A DNA stretch of 64,000 nt from Yamagishiella unicocca. Its lineage: Eukaryota; Chlorophyta; Chlorophyceae; Chlamydomonadales; Volvocaceae. Below the pieces are notes generated by a model. The model had not been told where the DNA came from, made no database searches, and was given only the letters and a program-made list of their open reading frames with translations. The translations under genes were made by a program, and so were the position numbers. Shown in pieces: positions 31,181-42,637 of the stretch (position 1 is the stretch's first letter; the number at the start of each line of letters is the position of its first letter). Location: assembly GCA_003116995.1 (NCBI GenBank), contig BDSL01000091.1, positions 62,001-126,000 of the forward strand. The letters run 5' to 3'.

Positions 31181-34100
31181 CTATCCCAGCGGCACAATCG
31201 AGTTACGCTTATGCTTTTTCTTCTTCTTTTTCTTCTTCTTTTTCTTCTTCCTCTTGCTCTTAGGCTCTGCAGCGTGGCCGCCAGCGGCAGCGGCAGCACC
31301 GCCGCCGCCGCCAACCGCTTCCCCTTCCCCCTCATCATCGCTGCCGTCACCGTCACCGTTCTCGTCCGCTCCTTCCCCGCCGCTGCTTTCAGACGTTGTA
31401 GCCGTGTCCTGCGGCTGTGACGCCTCCCCGCGTGCGTCCTCCTCGATCCCGCCGTACTCCGGCAGCGCTGGCAGGCGCCGCGGCTGCACCTGCGGCCTCG
31501 CATCCCCACTCACACCCGCCGCCATGACGCACTGCGCCGGCGGCGGCGGCGCCGCCGCCGCCGCTGCAGGCACCCCATTGAACAAGCACTCCGCCTGCAG
31601 TGCCACGCCGTGCTGAGTCAGCAGCTCCGTTGCCGCGCCCCTCATGTGCGACAAGGCATGCAGCAGATCTGCTGCCTCGGTGGCGGCACCGCAGAGAACC
31701 GTGCAGGCCATCTCACCCGGGCAGGGCACCCGGGAGAAGCGGCACAGCACCTGCAGGTGCTGCTGCAGGTGCTGGTGTTGGTGCTGCCGCGGGTAGTGCC
31801 GGGCGTACGGCTGGTGCTGCTGCGGGTGCGCCGCTCCGAAGCCCCCTCCGCGCACCGCGGGCAGTCGGTAGTTTCGGAGCAGCTCCAGCAGCCTCGCGCA
31901 GGCGTCGGCCAGACGGTCCTCCAGGCTGCGGCCCGCCGCGGCGTTGTACGGCACCAGTGAGTCGCCGTCGCCGTCGCCGTCGGGGTCGCCGTCGGCGGCG
32001 GCGCTTGCTTCCCGGGCGCCGGTGCTGTTGCCGGGCACCCAGAAATCGTCAGCCTGGGGTGTGGTGGATGCGCAAGCGAGCGGATTCAGAGGTGATGTTG
32101 GCAACCATATCCAAAATCTTGTTGTGCATAGTTGTAGTTTAACTACATTATTTAAGCAGCAGGAAACGTGAGCAGGAGGCTGGTCGATACCGGAATCATA
32201 AACGGGCATTTAAAGCCTACCGCAGCAGCTACCGCAGCAGTAGCAAGCCATCCCGGGCTGCCCGCGCGCCCGCGTCCATTGCCTTACACAAAGATACGAA
32301 CCACCGGTTCCCCCAAACACAATACAGGAATTGTTCGCTTCGTTGCTTCCGACCGCTGTGCGTGCGGCCTTTCCGTGCGCATGCACCCTCCCCCCCCCCG
32401 CGCGTAGTACGGTTTTTAAACACCCCCCGGAGCGTAGTACGGTTTTTAAACACCCCCCGGAGCGTAGTACGGTTTTTAAACACCCCCCGGAGCGTAGTAC
32501 GGTTTTTAAACACCCCCGGAGCGTAGTACGGTTTTTAAACACCCCCCGGAGCGTCCAAACCTTCCTCTCTCAACCCACCTGGAGCGTCAGCCGCAGAATC
32601 CGCCGGGCCTCGAACACCGCCAGCCCCGAGTCCGGCCCCGCGCCGTCACCGCCCTGCTGCCGCAGCGCACGCGCCAGAGCCTCCTCGTCGTCCTCCGGCC
32701 GTGGTGACACCACCACGCAGCAAGAACCCGAGAAATCCCCGAAAGAGGGCTCCACCAGGACTACATCCGCATTGCTGCTACTGCTGCTGCCGCCGCCGGC
32801 GAAGGCGGTGCCCGGCGGCGCCGTGGCGGCGGCAGCGTTCAGCATGCGCACCACCGTGGATCGAGCGGCGTTGCCGCCGCCCTTGTAGCCAAAGCCCGCG
32901 ACTACGATGCTGCGGGGCCCCAGGACGCTCATCATCTGCTCGTCTGGGGTTGTGAGGGTCGGGGTTACGTTTGGGGTTAGGGTCAGAGTTGGGGTTCGGC
33001 TGTGTTACGAGGGCGATGTAGCGAAAGGCAAAGGGCGGCCGTGGATTCAAGGCCAGCGGATTGGCTGTGTATGCTAACCCGGGTGACCAGGCAGGCAGGC
33101 AGCTCCTACGTACCACGACCTCCCGCCCCCACTTTACCGAGCCAACACAGCCATGGGCAGCGGCATCCCGGCAAGAAATTAGCTCCAGCCGCCTACCCTT
33201 CCAAACCTCACAAAAGCTTCGTCCCCATGCAATCACGTGCCTCCTGGACTTCCGTACGTACCTCCGTACGGCAGAACGATGTCCTGCACGCCGCTGCAGG
33301 CCCGCAGGAAGTCCGACCAGAGCCCCGGCGGGCGGCTGTAGCCTTGGGTCAGCAGCGCGCCGCTGGCTGTGTCGTGGCGCAGTAGCTCCACCGAGAAACC
33401 GGCCTTAAGGGCGCCCTGCGTCGGCGAAGGAAACGGATGCCGCATTCCTCCTTCACTGCTCCGTTGCGCAGCCGTGGGTTTAGGGCAACCAGGGGCTGAT
33501 GCATTTGGTTTCTACCGCACAGGCGGGGAACCGCTGGTTGCTTGCGGTCTCAGGCCGCATGGTGGTAGTATCGTTACACGAGCTTGTGAACACCAGCGTG
33601 TGGGCTCACGCAGCCTGTCGGGTTATCCACACCCACCCACCCACCCACCCACCGGCCGGCCACCCTAGTCCAGTAGCATGCGCGCGTCTCCCGGTGTCCG
33701 AAGGCTATGCACACGCTACCATTTCCCAGTCGCGTTATCGGTTCTTTTATTGTAACCCCCCCACAGACACGACCGTGTGTCCTGGTGGTGGGCTGGTGGG
33801 GGCTACGGCTGGGCGGCGCACCTGCACCGGCTCCAAGAAGTCTTCGTCGCCTGTGATGAGCACGATGGTCAGCTGGCCGGGGTTGACGCGGGCGGTGTGG
33901 GCGTGCTCGGTCATGAAGGCGTGGAACTCCTGGCCAGAACGTACAGGACCAGCAGGAGGGATGAGGTCGCTGTTGTTGCATCGGCTGTTTTAACCGAAAT
34001 GACTGTAGTGCTTACACGGAAGGATGTGCAGGATGGATGGGGTACGCAGTTTTAGATCTGCCCCCCGGTCGTCTCCGATTGCTGGGTTAACAACCCCGTC

Positions 34101-35236
34101 ACGGAAGTCAGCTCTGCTCAGCTGCCCTATGGGAGTAGAGCGAAGGGCCCAGCTTGCCCGCGCACCTTTTTGAGCACCACGTCGGCGTTGCGCTTGGCGT
34201 GTATGGCACTTCCCAGCAGCAATGTCAGGTCGGGGACGACCTGCGGGGCGACAGCGGCAGCAGCGCACCGCGCGGCTTCGGCATTTGGCAGCGGGAGGTC
34301 GGCGCTTGGCAGCAGGAGATCGGCCCGAAGGGCCAGGAACATGCTACCCGTGGGCGGCGCATCGGGTCGTTCATATATCGGTATCTGATGGCCAAGTGAC
34401 GCGCCAAAGCAACTGATGGAGGCCTAGGTGCAGCAGCCACGGCGCGCAGCGCCTGCAGCTGGCCGCCAGAAGCGTGTGCGGCCATCTAGTGAGCTGTGCG
34501 CCCCCGCTTCCCCGGCAGATCTCTCCGGCGCGGGCCTAGGTCAGTTCCCGGGAATGTTGCCGTACTACCCACCTGCTCAACGAACTTTGGGTGGTCGCGG
34601 CGGATGCGAGCGAGGCTGCGCTCCGTAACCGCCGCCACGGTACGGTACTCGGTGCGACCATGGTTGTATATGAAGTGTTTTTTGAGGTATCTGTGTTAGG
34701 CCGGGAGAGTGGTGGGGATCAGGCTGGGTGAGGGAGGGCGTGGGGAAAGGGGCTGAAGGAGTCGGAGACGGAGCAAGGGGTGTGGGCAAGGAGACTAGTG
34801 ATGGGGCCCAAAATGGCGTGGGGGGAGATGGGCAGTGTGGCTCTGGTCATGGGGCGTTCATGGCGTGCGATTCGTGGACACTGACTTCCTCACACCGCCA
34901 CCACGGCACCCCGCCCGCGCATTCGCCGTCCTTCTCCCGAGTCACGCACCCGACGACATTACGAGGTGACAGTCCGGGGCCGGTATTGAGGGGTAAGCGG
35001 ACGTTCTCGATATCCCATACAATCAGGACCAAGCTGCGCCCGTCGCCTGGTGCGGCAATGCTCGCGCGACTGAGGGGTTCCGCGGTACCCGCGTTGGTGC
35101 TGACTGCATTTGCGGACTGCTTAGGTTTCTCCTCTGAGGCGGGGCTCGAGCTGGAGCCGTCACTCTTTGGTGGGCGCGTCGGCCCATTCGAAGTTGTTGC
35201 GTCGACGGGCTCAGGGACCGAACTAGCGCAACCCAT
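31181..35236 (-). CDS. NYN-domain (LabA/MARF1-like) putative RNase with myristoylation-type N-terminus
   Basis: Seven exons: 35236-34950, 34690-34573, 34240-34166, 33929-33822, 33415-33262, 32943-32579 and 32053-31181; phases 2/0/0/0/1/0 agree, 659 residues. After a 68-residue disordered leader the NYN/PIN-like fold begins (LVLIVWDIENVRLPL, Asp75 and Asn78). It continues with YLKKHFIYNHGRTEY, KRNADVVLKK (Asp155) and TIVLITGDEDFLEPVQ (Asp188, Asp190), then SVELLRHDTAS. The acidic residues expected for metal-dependent RNase activity are therefore present. The N-terminus MGCASS fits N-myristoylation plus palmitoylation. The C-terminal half is His/Gln-rich, then acidic, and ends in twelve consecutive lysines plus HKR, a nuclear or nucleolar-type basic tail. 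It diverges from the F-box/LRR gene. RNA target unknown. Confidence 0.85.
32401..32552. repeat. 30-bp tandem repeat in NYN-gene intron
   Basis: Five copies of AGCGTAGTACGGTTTTTAAA followed by CACCCCCCGG, inside the intron 32054-32578, ending about 27 bases from its donor side. Confidence 0.9.
33670..33762 (-). repeat. Element-2 interspersed repeat, copy b
   Basis: Reverse-complement copy (CCAGTAGCATGCGCGCG ... CCGAAGGCTATGCACACG ... TTCTTTTATTGTAACCCCC) in an NYN-gene intron, about 60 bases from the donor of exon 33822-33929. Confidence 0.8.
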
Positions 35237-35609
35237 TCAATGGCTCCGGGAGAGAATAAAATCACCTCTTATGGGTGAACTGGAATACCTTTCATCGCGG
35301 ACATCTCTGTGTGGGTCCAGAGCGATTAGGCTAGTCTATTTAGAGCGGTAAAGCGCCCAGTGAATTGTATGGACCCAGACGTTGCATAAATTTCTTTTGT
35401 AATCGATCAGTACAAATATCGTCATGGCCGACACCGACCTGTAGGTAAGGGCGGCAGCAGCACCAATCAAAATCGTACGGCGGCAGCAGCAAACCCTATA
35501 TGAAATCACAGGCCCGGTGAGGAAATCATTATGAGTCCAACACATCCTATATTTTGCATGAAACTTCACACGCAACGAGCTGCATCGCACTGACGCTCTA
35601 CTGAGCGCG
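35237..35609. promoter_or_regulatory. 373-bp divergent upstream region (NYN - / F-box-LRR +)
   Basis: The only sequence between two divergent start codons, so it should contain both 5' UTRs and probably a shared promoter. No TATA box or named motif is evident. Confidence 0.5.
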
Positions 35610-38600
35610 ATGGCGCCCGCAACAATGGACCCAGAAGGCGGCCTAGACGGCCCCACGCTGCAAAGTGACATCGCAGAGCAAATAACACATCTGCTGCAAT
35701 GTGAAGCAACGCTGAAAGCGCTACGAGCAGTATCTCGTGAATGGAAAGGCCTTGCGACGTCGCGTGTACGCACGTTGAAGCCGAGGGCAGGACAACGAGG
35801 GGGAGCGCTAGACCTGGAACTGCTTGCTGAAAGGTAAGGTTCCTAGCGCTATTACGCCGCCTCCGGGTATCGCGCTTGTTCCGAAACTTGGCGTTCGTTG
35901 CAATTGTTGTTAAGCGCTGGGGCACCTTTGGTATCCGACCCTGACCTGCACCACACATCTGCCTGCAGGTTTCCTGATGTCGAAACGCTTGACTTGCGCA
36001 GCGTGAGCGGGCTTGTAAGAGACGAATGCTTGGCGTCGTGCAGCAAAATGCCCAAGTTGCGCAGCGTTGTACTGGACGGTTGCAAGCATGTCACCAACGA
36101 CGGGCTGAGGCAATTGCACACAGGCATCCAGACGCTGAGTTTGCGGCACTGTTCCCAGGTGAGCCGCCTGCAGTCGCGGTTGCCTATGTCGTCACATCGG
36201 CCCTTGTTAACTGTGACCCGAGCCCCAGCCACGCTGCACCCAAAGTCCTTTACCCAAACGTCATGTATCAACGTTCCGTCTTTTATTTCTTTAGAAACGG
36301 CCCAACCCAAATCAGTTTTCCACTACTAACGCCGTCAAGCTCGGCCACCACCTTCTCCACTACGATACGTTCCCACCCCATCCCCAGCACCTGGAACATT
36401 CACCCAAACGCCCATCCGCCCTTGCGCCGACGCCCGTAGGTTACCTGGTCCGGACTCCGGGAGTTGACCAACATGCCGCGCCTCACGGCCCTCAACATTG
36501 CCGGCATCAAACTCACGGGCAGCTCCGCCGCAGCCCCCGCCGCTGGCGACGGCCAAATCCACAACGCCCCCGCGCTGCTGCCGGTGCCCATGCCGCAGCC
36601 GGCAGCTGCCGGCCCCGCTGACCTCGTCGTACCAGTTCCGACCGACGGCCCGATCCTCTCTGAGCTGCTGCAGCGGCTTGAGAGCCTGACCCTGGGGGAT
36701 CCCATGGCGTTGTCCTTCATCGCCGACCGACTGGTGGTGGAGGAGCTGGCGGCGGCGCGGCCGGCACGGCTGGCCCACTTGGACCTTAGCGGCTGTATCG
36801 ACCTGACAGACTGGGGTCAGTCGGGGGCGGGTCGGGTGAGGGGTGGCTGCAGGGCGCTGGTTGTGTGATTGGGTGGGCGGGTGCGACCACGAGGGGCTGA
36901 GCGGGGCCACGAGGGAGGCGCTCTGGGTATGGTGAACGTGATGTGGGTCGCGTTCATATCCTGCGCCGTTGGGCGACATCTTCGGCATGTTTTGGGTGAC
37001 TGCATTCACATGACATCCCACGCGGCCTTTGCCTGTCCCAACCTACCCTTCCCTCTCCTTCCCGCGCCTTCCCGCCCCGGCCTGCCCTCCCAACCCCTAA
37101 CCCACACCGCAGCCGTTCACGAGCTGTGCTGCTCCACGCCGTCCCTCACCAGCCTCAGCCTGCAGTCCTGCGTGCGCCTCACCAACGCGTCCCTCTTGGA
37201 GCTGAGCCGCCTGCCCCGCCTGCGGGCGCTCAACCTGCGCGGCTGCCTGCAGCTGAACGACGCGGGTCTAGCTGCGGGGCTGTCCGGCCTGAGCAACCTG
37301 GCAGAGCTCAACCTGCAGGGCTGCACGTCAATAACGGGTGGGTCGGTGCGTCGGTGGGTGTGCTTGGACGACGTGGCTGGGGGGAGGGCGCCGACCTGGT
37401 AGTGGACAACGATTGTCGGTCAAGCTACTGCGAGTCTAATCCCCCACGCCGCGCCGCTTCCACCGCTGCCGCATCCTGCCCCAGGATCCTGCCTGAGCGA
37501 GATGGCCCCCTGCAAGTCCCTGGCGGTGCTCAATGTGTCGCACTGCGCCGCCTTCAGCAGCCTGGAGCCACTGCGGGTGCTGCCGGGGCTGCAGCGCCTG
37601 GCCGTGTCGCATTGCAGCAAGCTGAGCTTGGGGCACGTCACCGCGCTCACCGCGCTAAGGCAGCTAACTGAGGTCCGGGTGAGTGGAGTCTGCTGGCCGG
37701 AGTCTGGAGTGGAGGGTCCAGGGGGGGATACTAGCTTGGGGGGCGCGGGTGTATGATACGGCAGGTGCCAGGGGAGTGGAGGCAGGGAACGGGTGGGCAC
37801 CACGGTATGGCGCGCGCCTAAGCAACCAATCCCAACAACGAACCGACAACCGCGATGACAACAACCCTCCTCCCCGACCCCAGGCGAGCCACCTCCGCAA
37901 CCTGATCCCACTGGCCGCCACCTCCGCCGAGCAGCTCGCCATGCTGTCCTCCCTGGACCAGCTCCAGGCCCTGGACCTGTCGTACTTCAGCAACCCGGGC
38001 GGCTTCCCCGGCGGTCTGCTGGACGCGGTGGCGGCCCTCACGCGTCTCACGCGGCTGTGCCTGGCGGGCTGCGGTGGTCCCAGCCTGGCGGAGGGGCCGC
38101 ACGCGGGGCTGGCCTTCCTCAGCGACCTGCGCCGACTGCAGGAGCTAGACCTGGGGGCGTGGCAGGTGAGGGGTGGGGGGCCGGCACGCGGGGGGGTGCG
38201 GGTGGGTGGGTGGTGAGGAGGCCCGGTCACACGGCACGGCTCGAGGGCGCGGGCGGGGCAGGTAGCCAGGGAACACGCGAATGACGGCCGAAACCGGGGG
38301 CGGCGCGGAGTGGGCTGGCATACCGTCCAACTGCCAACCGCCAAACCGTCCAACTGCCAACCGCAGGAGGTGGATCCGCAGGAGCTGTCGTGCCTGGCGG
38401 GCGCCACCGCGCTGCGCCGCCTGGTGGTGTCCCGCCTGGGCAACCGCCACGCAAACGCGTGCTTCGAGGGCTGTGACTGCAACGGCTCGCCCGCGTCGTC
38501 GCTGTGCCCCAGCCTCTGCAGCAGCCCAGGGCTTGCGAGCCCTGACAGCGGCAGCAGCCCAGGCACGGAGCAGGAGCCGGCGGCTGCGGCTGCGGCAGCT

Positions 38601-40734
38601 GCGGAGGCGCGGGCGCAGGCGGCGGCTCGGGGGGCTGCGGTCTTGGCGGCGCTGGATGCGGCGGCTGAGGATGAGGGCATGCGAGGTGAGCGGGCGGTGG
38701 GACGTGGGATGGCGGTGGGTCGTGGGATGGCGGTGGCGGGCGAGGGGAGCCGTAGCAGCAATCGTGGGCGTAGGCATAGTGGTCGGTCACCACCGAAGCC
38801 TGGTCAAGGCGGCCCGTGTTTGCTGGTGTCGGTGTCTCCGGTGAAGTTACAGGTAGCCTTCGGTCGGCCCATGCGACCCGCGTTCGACATGCCGTGTGCG
38901 CCTCCTGGTTGCGCCTCCCACCTCCGCCGTAGGGAGCAACGGCGGCTGTAGCACCGGTTGCCGCTCCACCGGCGGCTGCAGCACCGTCCGCCGCTCCACC
39001 GGCGGCGGCACCGACGACACCTGCTGCTCCGTCAGCTGCATGTCGGTGGACATGGACGAGCGAGGTCCGCAGCAGGTGCCGCGGGGGCCGCAGTACGACA
39101 CTGCCACGTCACAGCCTCCCACCGCCCGCTACGTCTCAATGTCCACCGTGCCCGCGCCGTCGTCATCACTCCCCCGCCCCCGGGCGCCCCCCGCCCCGGC
39201 CACTCCTTCCCTGGACTCACTGGCGCGACAGATGGCAGCTGTGGGGATCATGTGCTGCTGCTGCGGCAGCGCCAGCGGCAGCTGCTGCACTCGGGCAGCA
39301 TGCGCGGCGGCGGCGGCCGCCGTCGTGGCGGCGGCGGCGGCGGTCGGGCGTGGCGGCGACGCCGACGCCTGCAGCGGAGGCCACGGCGACGACGGCACGC
39401 AACATGGCGTACAGCCACCGCGCGACTTCGAGCAGTTCCTGGCGGCCATGCCGGCGGTGGCGGCGCCGCTGCCCTGCCTCAGCGACGAGGCCGCCTCGTC
39501 CTGCAGGGCGATGGGGCTGCCGCCGATGCCCATGACGCCTCGGCCGGGTCTGGATGGCGCATTGGGGCACCTGACGGGCCTTACGGCGCTGGCGGAGATC
39601 CACCTGGAAGGTGGGTCGCGGGAGGAGCGAGGGGAGCCACCGGGCTGAGGGCCGGCTGTGGCCTGCAGCTGTTTCGTTGTTGTGGAGGGAGGGAGGGAGG
39701 GAGCGCCATGGAGGGAGGGAGCGGTTGGGCGCACGCACCGCTCAATGACATTTGCTTTCGCATAGCCCAACTTACTGTGCCAACAACTGCCTCAGCCGCG
39801 CCGTAAAACCCGTCTTCACCCCTCTCCCTCCCCCGCCCCGCCCGCCCCCGCCCGCGACGCCGCCATGCGCAGCCTGCAACCACGTGACCGACGTGGGCGT
39901 CTCCCGCCTCGCCCGCCTGCCCCGCCTTGAGCTCCTGGACCTGGGCGGCTGCAACCGCGTCACCGGCCGAACACTGGGCGCCTTCGCGACCCACGGGTCG
40001 CTCCACACGCTCCTGCTGGCCAATTGCACCAGCCTCACCGACGCCGGCCTGGAAGCCGCCTGCAGCGTGGCGTCCCTGCGGGTGGTGGACGTGAGCGGTT
40101 GCAGCCGCCTGACTGACGCTGGCACACTGACCCTTGGGTCGCTGCGGCGCCTGTCTCGCCTGTCCCTCCGGGGCAACTCCAAGTGCTCGGACAGGTGCGC
40201 CGGGCAGGGGGTCAGAGGGGTCAGGGGTCGGAAACGTCTCGCGACAACGCGACCGGGCCTGCAAGGATTCGGAGCCTAGGCAAGGGTTCGGCTCGTGGAT
40301 CCCACACGTACATACTATACACAACCGTTTTGCCTGTTTGGCCTAGCAGACCAGGGGGCGACCCCCCCTCCCCATTTCCCTCGCGCCCCTCTCCCTGCTC
40401 CTCCCCCCTCCCCTCCCCTCCCCCCCTCCCCTGCATCTCAATACGTCTGTCCTAAACGGTGTTTTCTGGCATCCACGGGTCTTCCTCGAAACCCTTCCCT
40501 TCCCCTCCCTGCGGCCTCAGGACCGTGGAGGCTCTGGCTGGGCTGCCAGCCCTGCAGTGGCTGTCGCTGTCGCTGTGCGGCGCACTGACGGACGCCTCGC
40601 TGCGGCTGATGGCGGCGTCGCGCTCGCTGACGTGGCTGGACGTGAGCCACTGCTGGCGGCTCAGCCGCGGGGGGGTCCGCGAGCTGGAGGCCGCGCGGCC
40701 GCAGCTCAAGGTCATCTTCACCGGCCGACACTGA
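35610..40734 (+). CDS. F-box/leucine-rich-repeat protein (FBXL/AMN1-like)
   Basis: Ten exons: 35610-35833, 35969-36158, 36440-36815, 37113-37337, 37485-37678, 37884-38165, 38367-38685, 38933-39610, 39873-40194 and 40521-40734. All phases agree; 1,007 residues. An F-box-like helix region lies at about residues 14-58 (LQSDIAEQITHLLQ...LRAVSREWKGLA). It is followed by cysteine-containing LRRs with the L..L.L.GC..LTD.GL pattern, e.g. LRSVVLDGCKHVTNDGL, LAHLDLSGCIDLTDW, LRALNLRGCLQLNDAGL and LRVVDVSGCSRLTDAGT. Family knowledge: such proteins are substrate adaptors of SCF ubiquitin ligases. A low-complexity Ser/Cys/Ala insertion encoded by exons 7-8 interrupts the LRR solenoid. Substrate unknown. 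Convergent with the DDAH gene. Confidence 0.9.
40434..40497 (+). repeat. Element-1 interspersed repeat, next to a 3' splice site
   Basis: CATCTCAATACGTCTGTCCT + AAACGGTGTTTTCTGGCATCC + ACGGGTCTTCCTCGAAACCC, ending 23 bases before the acceptor of the last LRR-gene exon (40521). Confidence 0.8.
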
Positions 40735-40887
40735 CACTGCGGCCGCGGTACTGCGTCTCGAAGGAAGTGGAGCTTCGCGCTGGGGTGGTGTTGTGTGGTG
40801 TCTCACGGCTTCTAGACAGCTGCGCGAGGTGATTATCCCCTGCCCCGAAGAAGAGGGTGGAGAAGAAACTCGAAGGGATGGGTGGGC

Positions 40888-40980
40888 GGGGGTTACAATA
40901 AAAGAACCGGTAACGCGACTGGGGAAATGTAGTGGGTGCATAGCCTTCGAACACCGGGACGCGCGCGCATGCTACTGGAC
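40888..40980 (+). repeat. Element-2 interspersed repeat, copy c
   Basis: GGGGGTTACAATAAAAGAAC ... GCATAGCCTTCGAACACCGG ... GCATGCTACTGGAC in the 3' UTR of the F-box/LRR gene; the best-preserved copy together with the one at 33670. Confidence 0.8.
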
Positions 40981-41858
40981 TGCCACTGGGCGGGGGAAGG
41001 GCGTCTGGTGTATTTATAAGCTCGGGTCGGAAGTGGTGTGTATCATATATTCCTTCGTGACCGAATACGTCTTTACACGGGGGCTCTCAGTTTTGTTGAC
41101 AGAGATCGGCAATTCGTTAGGACCGGTAGGGCACAGCGGTGGCTCTCGGCTAGGGAGGAAAAGGACCGCCGAACGTGATATAATCTATAGCTTGTCGCGA
41201 CTGGGGTTTCATGTCGTACGATGTTCAGTGTACGACACGACACTTTTTCAATGTGTTCACTACTACGGCCCATGCTGCTGTCTGGCACAGCGGGTTGGGG
41301 GTTCGGCAAACTTCGTTGTGCGTTGTTCGGCAAACTCAATGTCCAACGACGGTAGGGGTTACGTACGAGTACAAACGGGCACGGGTAAAGGCAGGGCTGC
41401 CAGGGGGGTAGCCTGCCGCGGGTGCCCCCCGCTGCGCCACAGCCGCGCTAAGAGTTGCGGTCACGCTGCGCCAATACGCGGGGGCCGCGGGTTTCAGCTT
41501 CCCACGAGGACCACCCCTGGAGCCTCTGGCACCTGTCGTGGTGGCCATCATGTACGGAGTACGGCTGCTCCGTTGCCATCAGGCAAAGAGGCGGTTGTTG
41601 AACTAAACGTGACTCCTTTAATATACCACTGTGCACGAAACTCTAAGCGCGGTGTATTCCGTTTTCCGTAGTTCGGACATGACGTGCGTTACTTATGCGT
41701 CTTACACCTGCTGTACGAAGCGTGTTCCGTTGGCGGTTACGAGAAGGTGCGGCCGGGCCCGGTACACAGACACAAGTATCACTACTACCGACCCGGGGCA
41801 CCGGGTGGCAATGCTGACGCGCGCGCGTGTGTTACGAATAACAGACCTGAGATACGGT

Positions 41859-41885
41859 AGATCCAAGATACAACATCTTGGATCT
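41859..41885. other. Perfect inverted repeat (hairpin) in 3' UTR region
   Basis: AGATCCAAGAT, loop ACAAC, ATCTTGGATCT: an 11-bp perfect stem with a 5-base loop, downstream of the F-box/LRR stop codon. Confidence 0.7.
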
Positions 41886-42168
41886 TACCGCCCGACCCGA
41901 CCTGTCAGGGTGCATGGCTGTGTGGGATGTGCGAGCGATGGCCGCGATGGGGGCTTTCAGCGGAAGAATCGGCCAGTTTTGCATGTACATTTAACGGGGT
42001 TTGGACCGCCGTCATTCCTGGCTTATCGTCCAGGGCGTTAACCTCCTCCTGGCATTATGTTAAGCCCGCAACGCCAGGGCATACCCGGCTGCTCCGGCGC
42101 TTGGCACGGCGGGACACGCACCGTACCGGCCAACTACCTGTCATCTTGTTAACGAATTGTATCCTCGT

Positions 42169-42173
42169 TGTAA
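42169..42173 (+). terminator. Candidate TGTAA polyadenylation signal (F-box/LRR gene)
   Basis: First TGTAA on the + strand after the stop at 40734, implying a long 3' UTR of about 1.4 kb (40735-42190). That stretch holds an element-2 copy and the hairpin at 41859 but no supportable gene. Confidence 0.4.
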
Positions 42174-42286
42174 TGCCGTGGTAATGCCACCAGCATACAG
42201 CTGCAGCCCATGGAGCAGATGACGTGGCCTAAGTTCCCGTCATAACGACACTCGACGAAACCGCACCACTGGACGAACCCCACCCT

Positions 42287-42337
42287 CCACGAACGGTTTT
42301 TCTCGCGTACACGGCGGGTCTTCCTTGCAACCCTCCA
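42287..42337 (+). repeat. Element-1 related repeat, diverged copy
   Basis: CACGAACGGTTTTTCTCGCG + TACACGGCGGGTCTTCCTTG + CAACCCTCC, in the intergenic stretch between the convergent F-box/LRR and DDAH genes. Confidence 0.6.
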
Positions 42338-42485
42338 TCGTCCAGGAGCGATGCGCGGGGGCAGGCAAGAACCCCCCGGACAACTCAGCGGCCTCAGGCA
42401 GCCGCACGCACAAGGGCAGCCCTTCACGCTCACTCGCCACATCCTCGCCCACCGCTCCCACCGTGCCTCCCACTGTACACACGCC

Positions 42486-42490
42486 TTACA
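42486..42490 (-). terminator. Candidate TGTAA polyadenylation signal (DDAH)
   Basis: TTACA on the + strand, about 150 bases after the DDAH stop. Another TTACA at 42592-42596 is only about 45 bases from the stop and less likely. Confidence 0.35.
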
Positions 42491-42637
42491 TTCTTCCGCA
42501 CAGCACACATCATACATACATTCACACACATTGTAGGTCTGGAGCGCACTGTAACGAAACACTACACACCATATCCCGCAAGCCCCACATCTTACAAACC
42601 CTACACGACGCATCCCACTCTGCAAACCCGGACTGGT

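Noticed and set aside
40793..41671. 292-codon frame on the + strand after the F-box/LRR gene
   Set aside because: It includes an element-2 copy, has no recognisable protein character and lies in the predicted 3' UTR.
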